The position numbers and the translations under genes are program-made. Below are positions 1-8,703 of a stretch of 64,000 nt of DNA, piece after piece. The DNA lies in contig NZ_CANMLT010000010.1 in NCBI RefSeq assembly GCF_947498805.1, positions 96,612-160,611 of the forward strand, in the 5' to 3' direction. The notes beneath the pieces were generated by a model that saw only the letters and a program-made list of their open reading frames with translations, made no database searches and had not been told where the DNA came from. Positions within the stretch are counted from its first letter, which is position 1; every line of letters starts with the position of its first letter. This DNA is from an uncultured Tenacibaculum sp. (GTDB taxonomy: Bacteria; Bacteroidota; Bacteroidia; Flavobacteriales; Flavobacteriaceae).

Positions 1-544
1 TTCGACTAGTCACATCTTGTAAAGTAATCGCTGCTGCAACTGAAATATTTAAGCTTTCGGTAAAACCTACCATCGGAATTTTTAAAAATCCATCAGCTTG
101 CTCTTTTACATAATCAGATACTCCCTCTTTTTCAGATCCGAAAACAAAAGCTGTCTTTTTAGTAATATCAAAATCAGATAAAACACAAGAATCTGTATGT
201 GGTGTAGTAGCAATAATCTGATAGCCTTTTTCCTTTAAATCTTGAAAACAAACCGCTGCATTATTTCCATCTTCTTTATATCGATTCAAAGTTACCCATT
301 GCTGACTTCCTTTGGCTACTCTTCTTGATACTTTGTTTATATTATAATCTTCAATAGAATATACATCTTGTACTCCAAAAACATCACAACTACGAATCAC
401 TGCACTTGCATTATGTGGCTGAAAAATATTTTCTACCACCACAGCAAAATGCCGAGTTCTCTCCCCTAACACCTCTCTAAACTTCTGTTTTCTTCGATCA
501 GTTACGTATCCTTCTAAAAAAGATAACAAGTTTTTATCCATCAT
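1..544 (-). CDS. trmH: TrmH/SpoU-family tRNA 2'-O-methyltransferase, 3' end cut by the window
   Basis: Probable tRNA (guanosine-18-2'-O)-methyltransferase, which methylates the D-loop using SAM. I translated it from the minus strand; tandem ATGs lie at 544 and 541, and about 180 residues are visible before the window edge. All three SpoU motifs are present (numbered from the ATG at 541): motif 1 NIFQPHNASAVIRSCD at 38-53, with the conserved Asn and catalytic Arg; motif 2 FGSEKEG at 134-140; motif 3 IPMVGFTESLNISVAAAI at 155-172, the trefoil-knot cofactor site. PHN in motif 1 fits TrmH better than TrmL or RlmB, but the family assignment is surer than the exact target base. It is divergent from the sirtuin gene, with a 148-bp shared upstream region. 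The C-terminal tail lies outside the window. Confidence 0.85.
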   Translation of the reverse strand, partial: MMDKNLLSFLEGYVTDRRKQKFREVLGERTRHFAVVVENIFQPHNASAVIRSCDVFGVQDVYSIEDYNINKVSRRVAKGSQQWVTLNRYKEDGNNAAVCFQDLKEKGYQIIATTPHTDSCVLSDFDITKKTAFVFGSEKEGVSDYVKEQADGFLKIPMVGFTESLNISVAAAITLQDVTSR

Positions 545-692
545 ATCGCAAACATAGTAAAATTTACTTTTTTTAGTTATACCAACGATAACAAGCTTTT
601 ATTTTCTTAAACTTGCTATAACAATGCAGTATGTTCTAAACAACATACTATATATTTTAGATTCAAGATTATTAATTTCTTAAAATTTATCT

Positions 693-1376
693 ATGAAAAA
701 ACTTGTTGTACTTACAGGAGCTGGTATGAGCGCAGAAAGTGGTATTAAAACTTTTAGAGATGCAGATGGTCTTTGGGAAGGTCATGATATCTATGAAGTA
801 GCTTCTCCAGAGGGTTTTGCTGCAAATCCAACTTTAGTTTTAGATTTTTACAATCAACGTCGTCAACAATTATTAACCGTAACTCCAAACTTAGGACACA
901 AAAACTTAGTTTCATTAGAAGAAAACTTTGAAGTGCATATTGTTACTCAGAATGTTGATGATTTACATGAACGTGCAGGAAGTTGCAATGTGATACACCT
1001 ACATGGAGAATTATTAAAAGCTCGAAGTTCAGAAGACATCAATGACATTTTTGAATGGAAAAAAGATATTTTTTTAGGAGACTTAACGAAAGATGGAGCA
1101 CAAATTCGTCCACACATTGTTTGGTTTGGTGAAGACGTTCCGATGATAGAAACTGCTATTGAAATTGTAGAAAAAGCTGATGTTTTAGTAATTATAGGAA
1201 CTTCAATGCAGGTATATCCAGCGGCAGGGTTGGTTAATTACATTCAACCAAATACACCGATTTATTTTATTGATCCCAAACCTAGTGTAAACAAAAATGC
1301 CTTCAATAACTTAACTATTATTGAAGACACTGCTAGTAATGGTACTAAAAAGCTTATTGATTTATTAATCGATTAA
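693..1376 (+). CDS. NAD-dependent protein deacylase (sirtuin, SIRT5/CobB-like), zinc-free
   Basis: Class III sirtuin of 227 residues that removes acyl groups from lysine using NAD+. Visible features are the NAD-binding GAGMSAESG at 9-17, FRDADGLW at 21-28, TQNVDDLH at 85-92, and the catalytic His in HLHGE (H104). FYNQRR at 52-57 places Tyr and Arg as in SIRT5/CobB enzymes that prefer succinyl- or malonyl-lysine. The segment after HLHGE, which normally carries four zinc-binding cysteines, has none; the only Cys in the protein is C98. The protein is correspondingly short. Its 3' end overlaps the convergent downstream gene by 23 bp. The family call is secure; acyl preference is inferred from the Tyr/Arg motif. 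Confidence 0.92.
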   Translation: MKKLVVLTGAGMSAESGIKTFRDADGLWEGHDIYEVASPEGFAANPTLVLDFYNQRRQQLLTVTPNLGHKNLVSLEENFEVHIVTQNVDDLHERAGSCNVIHLHGELLKARSSEDINDIFEWKKDIFLGDLTKDGAQIRPHIVWFGEDVPMIETAIEIVEKADVLVIIGTSMQVYPAAGLVNYIQPNTPIYFIDPKPSVNKNAFNNLTIIEDTASNGTKKLIDLLID

Positions 1377-1824
1377 AATATTCGAATAATTCACCTTTAG
1401 AAATGTTGCTACCTTTTTCTATTAAATCGAATACTTCAACATTTCTTTCTTCAGTATATTTTTTTGAACCCTGAAGGTATTCTACAGATCTATCTTGAGG
1501 GTTCTTTAACAACCACTCATACCCTTCTTGTTCTAACACATTGATATCTCTTTTAAGTTCTATTACAATACGTTTGATTTCTTCCTCTTCGCATTTGAAT
1601 AGGTTTACAACTTTCGGAGAAAAGTGTTCTAAGTAATTTGTTCTTGTTAATACATCATCCCAAACAACATCACTAAACACTTTCATTTCATCTTCTGCTA
1701 CTTGAGGTTTTTCTTTTTTAAGTTCCTCCCATTCCTTTTTATCAATGCTTTGTGAAGCTAAAAAACGTGCAAATTCCTCATGCAAGCTTTCAAATTGTTC
1801 TTTTGTAAGTAGTCTATATTTCAT
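1354..1824 (-). CDS. Small conserved flavobacterial protein (DUF6495-like)
   Basis: A 156-residue, charged, mostly helical soluble protein with no signal peptide and no catalytic motif I recognise. The opening MKYRLLTKEQFESLHEEFARFL followed by a WDDVL.R..YLEHFS segment resembles a conserved Bacteroidota family of unknown function that I associate with DUF6495. That assignment is from memory and tentative. The gene overlaps the sirtuin gene tail to tail by 23 bp. It sits downstream of the lipoprotein gene on the same strand, separated from it by a clear terminator hairpin, so it probably has its own promoter. Confidence 0.7.
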   Translation of the reverse strand: MKYRLLTKEQFESLHEEFARFLASQSIDKKEWEELKKEKPQVAEDEMKVFSDVVWDDVLTRTNYLEHFSPKVVNLFKCEEEEIKRIVIELKRDINVLEQEGYEWLLKNPQDRSVEYLQGSKKYTEERNVEVFDLIEKGSNISKGELFEYFNRLINQ

Positions 1825-1852
1825 AAAAAAAACCGCCTCTTTTTAGGCGGTT
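1825..1852 (-). terminator. Intrinsic terminator of the 1896-2822 lipoprotein gene
   Basis: Perfect 8-bp stem AACCGCCT/AGGCGGTT with a 6-nt loop. On the minus strand it is followed by a run of six T. It ends the leftward lipoprotein transcript just before the next leftward gene. Confidence 0.85.
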
Positions 1853-1895
1853 CAAATATCTGAATTTCTAAAGAATTTAGAAAACCCATATGAAA

Positions 1896-2822
1896 TTATC
1901 TCGTCACAGTACCTGAAATTGCTTTACTGGCATACTCATTATTTACAGCAAAAGCAACACTAACTGTTTGATTGTTTAATGCTTGAACAAATGGTTTTAA
2001 TCCAAATGGAGCTTGCGCATCATTTGTTGTTGGCTCAATAGAAATTACCACAGTAGCACTTGTTAAATCAATTGGAAAATCAATGTTTGGATATCTACTA
2101 TTAGGATCAGCTATATAATCTTCTCCTGGGAATGGTGGAACTCCATTAGGACCTTTAAATTCATTGTTGTTCGCAGCTCCAAAGAAGCTTACATCAGCGG
2201 CATTAGGATCAGAGAATCTACCTGTTGAAACTGGCGCTTTGTTTCCATTTTTGTCGTCAACAACTACCCAACCTTCATAAATCCAACCATCGGCTAAAGT
2301 TGGTAAATTTCTAAACCCTCCTGTTGTTGGAGGTAGCGCATTTATAAACCAAATTCCATTGGCATCACTTCCTACAGTTCCTACTGATGGAGCTTTTAAA
2401 AATGCTTGTGCTGTAGCTGTTTCTAAATTAGTTCCTGCTGCATAAAGAGCATCATCAGTCGAAGGACTTGCTGAATTTCCATTAAATACACCTTTTGAAA
2501 AAATCCAACCACTAGGATTTGCTAAATCATCTCCTGTTTCATTTGTTGACTCAATAGTTAGTACATACATTGTTGCCGCATCAACTTTAGCTCTATCAAT
2601 TGCTCCACTTGCATGACTTTCTCCTTCAGTATGTGAAAATCTTCCTGTTGAAATTTTTTCCGCTCCAACAATTAACCATCCTTCATACACGTAATTATCA
2701 CCTAAATTAGGAAGGTTTTCAAATGATTGAGAAACGATTCTCGTTGTCGGTAAATTATCATCGTTACAAGCTGTAAAGATTAGCGCACTTAATACAGCTA
2801 AACCTAAAATTGTTTTTTTCAT
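1896..2822 (-). CDS. Lipoprotein with a duplicated FENLPxLGDxYVYEGW domain
   Basis: Predicted lipoprotein of 308 residues, with a signal peptide ending in a lipobox (FTAC, Cys19) followed by Asn-Asp-Asp. The mature part contains the same module twice: one copy from about residue 36 (LPNLGDNYVYEGWLIVG, then STGRFS) and one from about 173 (LPTLADGWIYEGWVVVD, then STGRFS). Each ends with a beta-strand reading L.IEST or ISIEPT. The YEGWL...STG pattern recalls the extracytoplasmic fold of anti-sigma-K proteins, but no membrane helix or sigma factor is nearby, so I infer only a duplicated beta-rich envelope domain. The gene lies 74 bp downstream of the Crp/Fnr gene on the same strand, so shared expression is possible. 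Function unknown. Confidence 0.8.
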   Translation of the reverse strand: MKKTILGLAVLSALIFTACNDDNLPTTRIVSQSFENLPNLGDNYVYEGWLIVGAEKISTGRFSHTEGESHASGAIDRAKVDAATMYVLTIESTNETGDDLANPSGWIFSKGVFNGNSASPSTDDALYAAGTNLETATAQAFLKAPSVGTVGSDANGIWFINALPPTTGGFRNLPTLADGWIYEGWVVVDDKNGNKAPVSTGRFSDPNAADVSFFGAANNNEFKGPNGVPPFPGEDYIADPNSRYPNIDFPIDLTSATVVISIEPTTNDAQAPFGLKPFVQALNNQTVSVAFAVNNEYASKAISGTVTR

Positions 2823-2896
2823 TGTTTTTGTATTTTTAGTTATACAAAAACAAAGTTAGCACTGAGTTTTTTCTTAAAATGTCAGCTAGATGACAC

Positions 2897-3568
2897 TTAT
2901 GCTATAATTTTTCGAAGTCTTATTTCTTTTCTGTTAAAATCAATGATATTCTCTTGTTTTAACTCATTCATCATTGTATTTAACGTTTGACGCGAAGTTC
3001 CAATTAAGGTAGCAATGTCTTTTTGATTATATGGGTGTTTTATGACATGATCTCCATTTTCAGGGCACTCATATCCATATTCCTCACAAAGATCCTTAAA
3101 GAACTCTAACAATCGTGTTTTGGTATCTTTAAACAAAAGGAGTTGTAATCTTCTTTCTAACTTTTTTATTCGAAGCCCAATAAACTTGTAAATCTTAAAA
3201 CTTACAGATGCATTCTCCCTCATTAAATCATACATCGTGTCTTTTGACACTGGGCAAATAAGTGTTTGATTATCTATAGATTGAGCAAACTCATTCCTTC
3301 TTTCTATTCCTAAAATTGCTTTTTCTCCAAACAATTCTCCTTTGGTCAAAATTGCTTTTATAACCTCCTCACCTTCTTCTGTATAGTATCCAATTTTTAC
3401 TTTTCCTTCGTCTATCAAATATAATTTAGTAGCAGCATCATCTTCAAAATAGATATAATCTCTTTTCTTATAGGTATTGAACTCATGTCCAGTCTTAAAC
3501 TGGGAGTATTTATGTGGACAAAGTATTTTAAATAAATTAACTTCTTCTAAGTACCAAATACCTCTCAT
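2897..3568 (-). CDS. Crp/Fnr-family transcriptional regulator
   Basis: Predicted DNA-binding regulator of 223 residues. It has an N-terminal cyclic-nucleotide-binding-like beta-barrel (YFEDDAATKLYLIDEGKVKIG, then GELFGEKAIL), a dimerisation helix, and a C-terminal winged helix with the recognition segment QKDIATLIGTSRQTLNTMM. I chose the ATG at 3568 (MRGIWYLEEVNLF). The in-frame ATG at 3613 would lie within 7 bp of the upstream gene's terminator, and family members usually begin at MxxIW. No Fnr-type four-Cys cluster is present, so oxygen sensing through an Fe-S centre is unlikely; the ligand is unknown. The neighbouring lipoprotein gene is a possible target. Confidence 0.85.
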   Translation of the reverse strand: MRGIWYLEEVNLFKILCPHKYSQFKTGHEFNTYKKRDYIYFEDDAATKLYLIDEGKVKIGYYTEEGEEVIKAILTKGELFGEKAILGIERRNEFAQSIDNQTLICPVSKDTMYDLMRENASVSFKIYKFIGLRIKKLERRLQLLLFKDTKTRLLEFFKDLCEEYGYECPENGDHVIKHPYNQKDIATLIGTSRQTLNTMMNELKQENIIDFNRKEIRLRKIIA

Positions 3569-3615
3569 AGTTAAATCGTTTATTATGGTATGTCGAAAAA
3601 GGTTAAAATTCATTA

Positions 3616-3645
3616 CAAAAAAACTCTGGTGTTTACCAGAGTTTT
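3616..3645 (-). terminator. Intrinsic terminator of the yfcC-argE operon
   Basis: Perfect 10-bp stem AAAACTCTGG/CCAGAGTTTT with a 6-nt loop, followed on the minus strand by a run of seven T. It overlaps the last base pairs of the argE-like stop codon. Confidence 0.85.
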
Positions 3646-4792
3646 AAATACTTATTTTTTTAACTATATTTTCTATCATTTGGACACCAAACTCCAACTG
3701 TTCTATAGATACAAATTCGTTGGCCCTATGTGCTTGTTCTATGGAACCAGGTCCGCAAATAATACTTTCGAAGCCTGCCTCTGCAAACTGACCTGCTTCA
3801 GTAGCATAGGCTACATAACTAGGCGTTGTATTTCCTGTTACTTCTCCTATAAGATCTACGATAGATGCTTTTTCATCTGTTTGAAGCCCTGGAACTGGCG
3901 GATGTAATAAGGTGTTTTCTATTTTAAAACTAGGAAACTGTTTTCTCTTTTCTTTTTGAAGTTCATCACAATATTCTTGATATTCATTTACAATATCCAT
4001 AATATTATCTTCAGGAATCGATCGAACGTCCCATTGAAAAGTAGTACTTCCTGCAACAACATTGGTTGCTATTCCTCCTTTTATTTGCCCAACATGCATA
4101 GTTGAATGAGGTGGTAAAAAAGATTCATTTGTATTCCGCCTAGCCAATTCTTTCATTTTATTTTCTAACCAAAGAATTAACCTTGTACTTTCGTGAATGG
4201 CACTTACCTCTTTCTCTATTCTACTACTATGCCCCTGACTTCCGTTTACATGTGTTTCGACATATAAAATTCCTTTTTGACCAACAATAGGTTGCATCAT
4301 TGATGGTTCTCCAATAATGGCGTATTTTGGTTTTTCTGAATAATAAGATTTGATATCCTCTGCCAACTCAGGTGCTCTTAAACAGCCAATTTCTTCATCA
4401 TAAGAAATTGCAAAATATATAGGCACGGATAAATTGGCTGCAACCATTTGTGGTAATACAGATAAAAAACAGGCCAAATATCCTTTCATATCACAGGCAC
4501 CTCTTCCGTATAAGTTACCGTCTTTTTCAATCAATTCAAAAGGATCTGTATTCCAAGGTTGTCCTTTTACAGGTACTACATCTGTATGACCAGATAAAAT
4601 GATTCCTCCATCTAGAGCCGGACCAATTCTACAGTGTAATGACGCTTGCGTTTTTTCTTCATTATACACATACACTGTTTCTACATCATATTTTCTTATA
4701 TAATCACTAATCCAATTTACTAAGGATAAGTTATTTTGTTTACTCAATACATCAAAACTTACAAGTTTTGCTAAGATCTCTTTGGCTGTCAT
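3644..4792 (-). CDS. argE: M20-family acetylornithine deacetylase-like metallopeptidase
   Basis: Di-zinc deacylase of 382 residues, the usual ArgE length, predicted to hydrolyse N-acetylornithine or a related N-acyl amino acid in the cytoplasm. M20 landmarks are LSGHTDVVP (zinc His69, Asp71), GRGACDMKG (bridging Asp101), DEEIG (catalytic Glu133 and its partner), GEPS (zinc Glu162) and a C-terminal CGPGS...AH with the last zinc His. The GPGSIEQAHRANEFV tail is typical of ArgE. The stop of the upstream permease gene is one base from this ATG, so the two are co-transcribed and likely coupled. No other arginine genes are nearby, so a scavenging role on imported acyl-amino acids is as plausible as arginine biosynthesis. 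Confidence 0.88.
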   Translation of the reverse strand: MTAKEILAKLVSFDVLSKQNNLSLVNWISDYIRKYDVETVYVYNEEKTQASLHCRIGPALDGGIILSGHTDVVPVKGQPWNTDPFELIEKDGNLYGRGACDMKGYLACFLSVLPQMVAANLSVPIYFAISYDEEIGCLRAPELAEDIKSYYSEKPKYAIIGEPSMMQPIVGQKGILYVETHVNGSQGHSSRIEKEVSAIHESTRLILWLENKMKELARRNTNESFLPPHSTMHVGQIKGGIATNVVAGSTTFQWDVRSIPEDNIMDIVNEYQEYCDELQKEKRKQFPSFKIENTLLHPPVPGLQTDEKASIVDLIGEVTGNTTPSYVAYATEAGQFAEAGFESIICGPGSIEQAHRANEFVSIEQLEFGVQMIENIVKKISI

Positions 4793-4793
4793 T

Positions 4794-6167
4794 TTAATAA
4801 TTTATTAAAGTAGCAATAGTTAAAATAGTCCATGAAAGTACTAATATTATCATCACCAATGGCAAAATAAATTTAAACCATCTATTTAAAGGAACTCTAC
4901 ACATACTCAACATGGCTATCAATCCACCTAAAGTTGGATTTACTAAGTTGGTAACTCCATCACCTATTTGAAAGGCCAATATGGTAGTTTGTCTAGTTAA
5001 GCCTAATACTTCCCCTAAAGGAATCATTACTGGTAAGGTAGCTAATGCCTGTCCGCTACCAGAAGGAATAAACAAATTGATTACTCCTTGAGAAATAGAC
5101 ATTCCTACAGCGGCAAAATATTGAGGTAAGCCTTGGAGAAGATTCGACATTTCAAAAGATATGGTATCACTAATATTACTCATATCCATAAGTACTTTTA
5201 TAGTCGTTGCAAAACCAACCATGAAAGCACCTGGAGCTGCTTTAGCTACCGATTCTAACACAGTTTCACTAAAAACTGTTGGATTCATTCTAGAAACTAA
5301 ACCACTTGCAATTGCTATCATTAAAAACACTGCTGAAAGTTCTATAAAATACCAGTTATGTTGAAATACTCCCCAAAGTATTACCCCTAAACCGATTAGG
5401 AAAATGAATAATACCAAATAATTATCTCTAGTTATCGTATATTCTGAAATTGATTTTGATAGTTTAATTCCGTTTTCATCCAGTCCTTTTCCCAAAGATT
5501 TATCTGGGTTATTTGAGATTTTCTTTAAGTATTGAATATTATACAACGCTAAAATACCTAATGCCAGTAAACACAAAATAGTTCGTAATGCAGCTCCTGA
5601 AAACAAAGGCAATTCTGCAATTTTATGACCAATTCCTACTGTATACGGGTTAATAGGCGATAATCCAAAGCCCACTGTAATTGCTGCTACAGAAATACCT
5701 GCTGCTAAGATTAAATCTCCTCCAATAGCAATACTTAATACAGCCGCTAGCGGCACCATCGCAATATTGTGTTCGTATCCCACAAAAATTCCTAAGAAAC
5801 CATAAAAAAAAGTGATTAAGAATACGATAAGATATCTCCTTTCATTCCCTAATTTCTTTACTAAAGTTCCTGCCGCATTTTCTATGGCTTGTGTCTTTTC
5901 CATAATACCAAACATAATTCCTCCTGCTAATACAATAAAAATAATGTTTACGGCCGTTTTAAAACCTAAAGGAATTGCTTTGAAAATATCAAAAAAACTA
6001 ACAGGTGTACTTTGAATAACTCCGTATGAATTAGGAATAACTCTATTTCTACCTTCCATTAAAACTCTTTCAAACTTTCCTGCCGGAATAATATGTGTAA
6101 GTGCCGAAACCAATAATATTATTACAAACAATAAGGTTAAGGCATGAGGGATTTTTAATTTTTTCAA
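4794..6167 (-). CDS. YfcC/DcuC-superfamily inner-membrane permease
   Basis: Polytopic membrane protein of 457 residues with about 12 hydrophobic segments, opening with MKKLKIPHALTLLFVIILL. Family signatures include the paired re-entrant-type motifs (VGFGLSPINPYTVGIGHKIA near 165-185, and FIPSGSGQALATLPVMIPLG followed by FQIGDGVTNLVNPTLGG near 365-415), as in the YfcC/ArcD-like branch of the IT superfamily. Substrates in this group include amino acids, peptides and C4-dicarboxylates. The operon with an ArgE-type deacylase suggests an amino acid or N-acyl amino acid, but this is inference. It is the first gene of the two-gene operon. Confidence 0.85.
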   Translation of the reverse strand: MKKLKIPHALTLLFVIILLVSALTHIIPAGKFERVLMEGRNRVIPNSYGVIQSTPVSFFDIFKAIPLGFKTAVNIIFIVLAGGIMFGIMEKTQAIENAAGTLVKKLGNERRYLIVFLITFFYGFLGIFVGYEHNIAMVPLAAVLSIAIGGDLILAAGISVAAITVGFGLSPINPYTVGIGHKIAELPLFSGAALRTILCLLALGILALYNIQYLKKISNNPDKSLGKGLDENGIKLSKSISEYTITRDNYLVLFIFLIGLGVILWGVFQHNWYFIELSAVFLMIAIASGLVSRMNPTVFSETVLESVAKAAPGAFMVGFATTIKVLMDMSNISDTISFEMSNLLQGLPQYFAAVGMSISQGVINLFIPSGSGQALATLPVMIPLGEVLGLTRQTTILAFQIGDGVTNLVNPTLGGLIAMLSMCRVPLNRWFKFILPLVMIILVLSWTILTIATLINY

Positions 6168-6203
6168 AAAGTATTATTTAAGAATTAGCATTCATCCCAA
6201 AAA

Positions 6204-6232
6204 TAAAAAAGTGCAGCTAAAAACTGCACTTT
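6204..6232 (-). terminator. Intrinsic terminator after the aconitase A gene
   Basis: Stem AAAGTGCAG/CTGCACTTT with a 7-nt loop and a T-rich tract on the minus strand, 29 bp beyond the aconitase stop codon. Confidence 0.85.
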
Positions 6233-6260
6233 CCTTAGAAAATATTTGATATCTAGAAAA

Positions 6261-8528
6261 TTAAACGTTTTGTTTCTTAATTAAATTCAATGCTGAACCT
6301 TCTTTATACCATTCAATTTGTCCTATATTATAGGTATGGTTTGCGATAATAGTATCTTTAGATCCATCTGCATGCACTACTTCAATAGTTAATGGTTTTC
6401 CTGGAGCAAACTCATGTAAATCTAAAAAGTTGAATGTGTCATCTTCTTGAATCAAATCATAGTCTGATTCATTTGCAAAAGTCAACCCTAACATTCCTTG
6501 TTTTTTAAGATTCGTTTCATGAATTCTAGCAAATGATTTTACCAATACCGCTACAACACCTAAATGACGTGGTTCCATAGCTGCATGTTCACGAGAAGAT
6601 CCTTCACCATAGTTATGGTCACCCACTACAATAGTTTTAACTCCTGCCTCTTTATAGGCTCTTTGAGTTTTAGGTACTGCGTCATACTCTCCTGTAATTT
6701 GACTTTTTACAAAGTTGGTTTGCTTGTTATACGCATTTACTGCTCCTATTAAACAGTTGTTAGAAATATTATCTAAATGTCCACGATAACGTAACCAAGG
6801 TCCTGCCATAGAAATATGATCTGTTGTACATTTTCCAAAAGCTTTGATTAATAATTTAGCTCCTTTTATTTCATCTCCAATTGGCGTAAATGGTGTTAAC
6901 AGTTCTAATCGTTCAGATTTAGGGTCTACCACAACTTCTACTCCACTTCCATCTGCAATAGGCTCTAAATATCCATTATCATCTACTTCAAAGCCTTTTG
7001 GTGGTAATTCCCATCCAGTAGGTTCGTCTAGCATTACCTCTTCTCCATTTTCATTGATTAGTTTATCTGTTAACGGATTAAAATCTAAACGTCCAGCAAT
7101 TGCAATCGCAGCAGTTAATTCTGGTGAAGCTACAAAGGCATGTGTATTTGGGTTTCCATCGGCACGCTTGGCAAAATTTCTATTGAATGAATGCACTATT
7201 GAATTTTTTGGTGCATTTTTCGGATCTTTATAACGTCCCCATTGCCCAATACATGGTCCACAAGCATTGGTAAAAATCTTTGCATTTAATTTTTCAAAAA
7301 CCTGTAAAATTCCATCTCTTTCGGCGGTATAACGTACTTGTTCTGAACCTGGATTAATTCCAAACTCTGCTTTTGTTTTTAATCCTTTATCCAAAGCTTG
7401 TTGCGCAACCGAAGATGCTCTTGACAAGTCTTCATAAGATGAATTGGTACAAGAACCGATCAATCCCCATTCTACTTGTAATGGCCAATCATTTGCAGTT
7501 GCTTTTTCTGTCATTTCTTCACCTACAGAAGTTGACAAATCTGGTGTGAAAGGGCCGTTTAATAAAGGTCCTAATTCAGATAAGTTTATTTCAATTACTT
7601 GATCAAAATATTGTTCTGGATTTGCATATACCTCTGGATCTCCCGTTAGATATTCTTTAATTTTATTTGCCTCATCAGCCACATCATCTCTATCTGTAGC
7701 ACGTAAATAACGTTCCATAGAATCGTCATAACCAAAAGTAGAAGTCGTTGCTCCTATTTCTGCTCCCATGTTACAAATAGTACCTTTACCAGTACAAGAC
7801 ATTGCTGTAGCGCCTGGTCCAAAATATTCTACAATTGCTCCAGTTCCTCCTTTAACAGTTAAAATTTCAGCTACTTTTAAAATTACATCTTTTGGTGCTG
7901 TCCAACCTGATAATTTACCAGTTAACTTTACTCCTATTAGCTTAGGGAACTTTAGTTCCCAAGGCATCCCAGCCATTACATCAACAGCGTCAGCTCCCCC
8001 TACTCCAATAGCTACCATTCCTAGTCCACCTGCATTTACTGTATGCGAATCGGTACCAATCATCATTCCTCCTGGAAAAGCATAATTTTCTAATACTACT
8101 TGATGAATAATTCCTGCTCCGGGTTTCCAAAATCCAATTCCGTATTTATTAGAAACCGATTCTAAAAAATTAAACACCTCATTTGAATTATTTAATGCTG
8201 TTTGCAAATCTACAGAAGCTCCTACTTTCGCCTGAATTAAGTGATCACAATGTACCGTGGTAGGTACTGCTACTTTTTTCTTTCCTGCTTGCATAAATTG
8301 CAACAAAGCCATTTGAGCTGTAGCATCTTGACATGCAATTCGATCAGGAGCAAAATCTACATAGTCAACTCCCCTATTATAAGCTGTCGTTGCTTTTCCA
8401 TCCCATAAATGTGCATATAAAATCTTTTCAGCAAGTGTTAACGGTTTACCTGTAAGTTTTTTTGCGGCGTTTACACGCTCTTCAAACTTAACGTACACCT
8501 TTTTTATCATTTCAATATCAAAAGCCAT
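6261..8528 (-). CDS. acnA: Aconitate hydratase, mitochondrial/AcnA-like type
   Basis: TCA-cycle enzyme interconverting citrate and isocitrate; 755 residues from my chosen start. An 18-residue longer reading frame exists, but MAFDIEMIKKVYVKFEERV at the ATG at 8528 is the normal family beginning, and the extra residues lie in AT-rich leader. Cluster ligands are one Cys in GLIGSCTNSS and two in NACGPCIGQ, giving the [4Fe-4S] cluster. The C-terminal swivel domain shows the substrate-binding segment GEGSSREHAAMEPRHLG. Length and motifs match the single-chain mitochondrial-type aconitase, not AcnB. It lies downstream of the acnB gene on the same strand, but each gene has its own terminator. Confidence 0.95.
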   Translation of the reverse strand: MAFDIEMIKKVYVKFEERVNAAKKLTGKPLTLAEKILYAHLWDGKATTAYNRGVDYVDFAPDRIACQDATAQMALLQFMQAGKKKVAVPTTVHCDHLIQAKVGASVDLQTALNNSNEVFNFLESVSNKYGIGFWKPGAGIIHQVVLENYAFPGGMMIGTDSHTVNAGGLGMVAIGVGGADAVDVMAGMPWELKFPKLIGVKLTGKLSGWTAPKDVILKVAEILTVKGGTGAIVEYFGPGATAMSCTGKGTICNMGAEIGATTSTFGYDDSMERYLRATDRDDVADEANKIKEYLTGDPEVYANPEQYFDQVIEINLSELGPLLNGPFTPDLSTSVGEEMTEKATANDWPLQVEWGLIGSCTNSSYEDLSRASSVAQQALDKGLKTKAEFGINPGSEQVRYTAERDGILQVFEKLNAKIFTNACGPCIGQWGRYKDPKNAPKNSIVHSFNRNFAKRADGNPNTHAFVASPELTAAIAIAGRLDFNPLTDKLINENGEEVMLDEPTGWELPPKGFEVDDNGYLEPIADGSGVEVVVDPKSERLELLTPFTPIGDEIKGAKLLIKAFGKCTTDHISMAGPWLRYRGHLDNISNNCLIGAVNAYNKQTNFVKSQITGEYDAVPKTQRAYKEAGVKTIVVGDHNYGEGSSREHAAMEPRHLGVVAVLVKSFARIHETNLKKQGMLGLTFANESDYDLIQEDDTFNFLDLHEFAPGKPLTIEVVHADGSKDTIIANHTYNIGQIEWYKEGSALNLIKKQNV

Positions 8529-8639
8529 GTTTTTGTTCGTTTTTGTTACATGTCTAAAGTTAGCAAAAAAAGGTGTAATCAACTTGAATCTAGTATAATT
8601 AATACAAATACAAGTATCTGATTAATTGATTAAAATCAT

Positions 8640-8673
8640 ATAAAAAGAAAAGTCCGAGCTATAAACTCGGACT
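8640..8673 (-). terminator. Intrinsic terminator after acnB
   Basis: Perfect 8-bp stem AGTCCGAG/CTCGGACT with a 7-nt loop, followed by a T-rich tract on the minus strand. It separates acnB from the aconitase A gene. Confidence 0.85.
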
Positions 8674-8703
8674 CTTATATATTTCTATAAAGTATTGTAA
8701 TAA

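Noticed and set aside
5161..5364. Plus-strand ORF opposite the permease gene, with similar shadow ORFs elsewhere
   Set aside because: These lie antisense to well-supported genes, have no family features and no ribosome-binding or promoter context.
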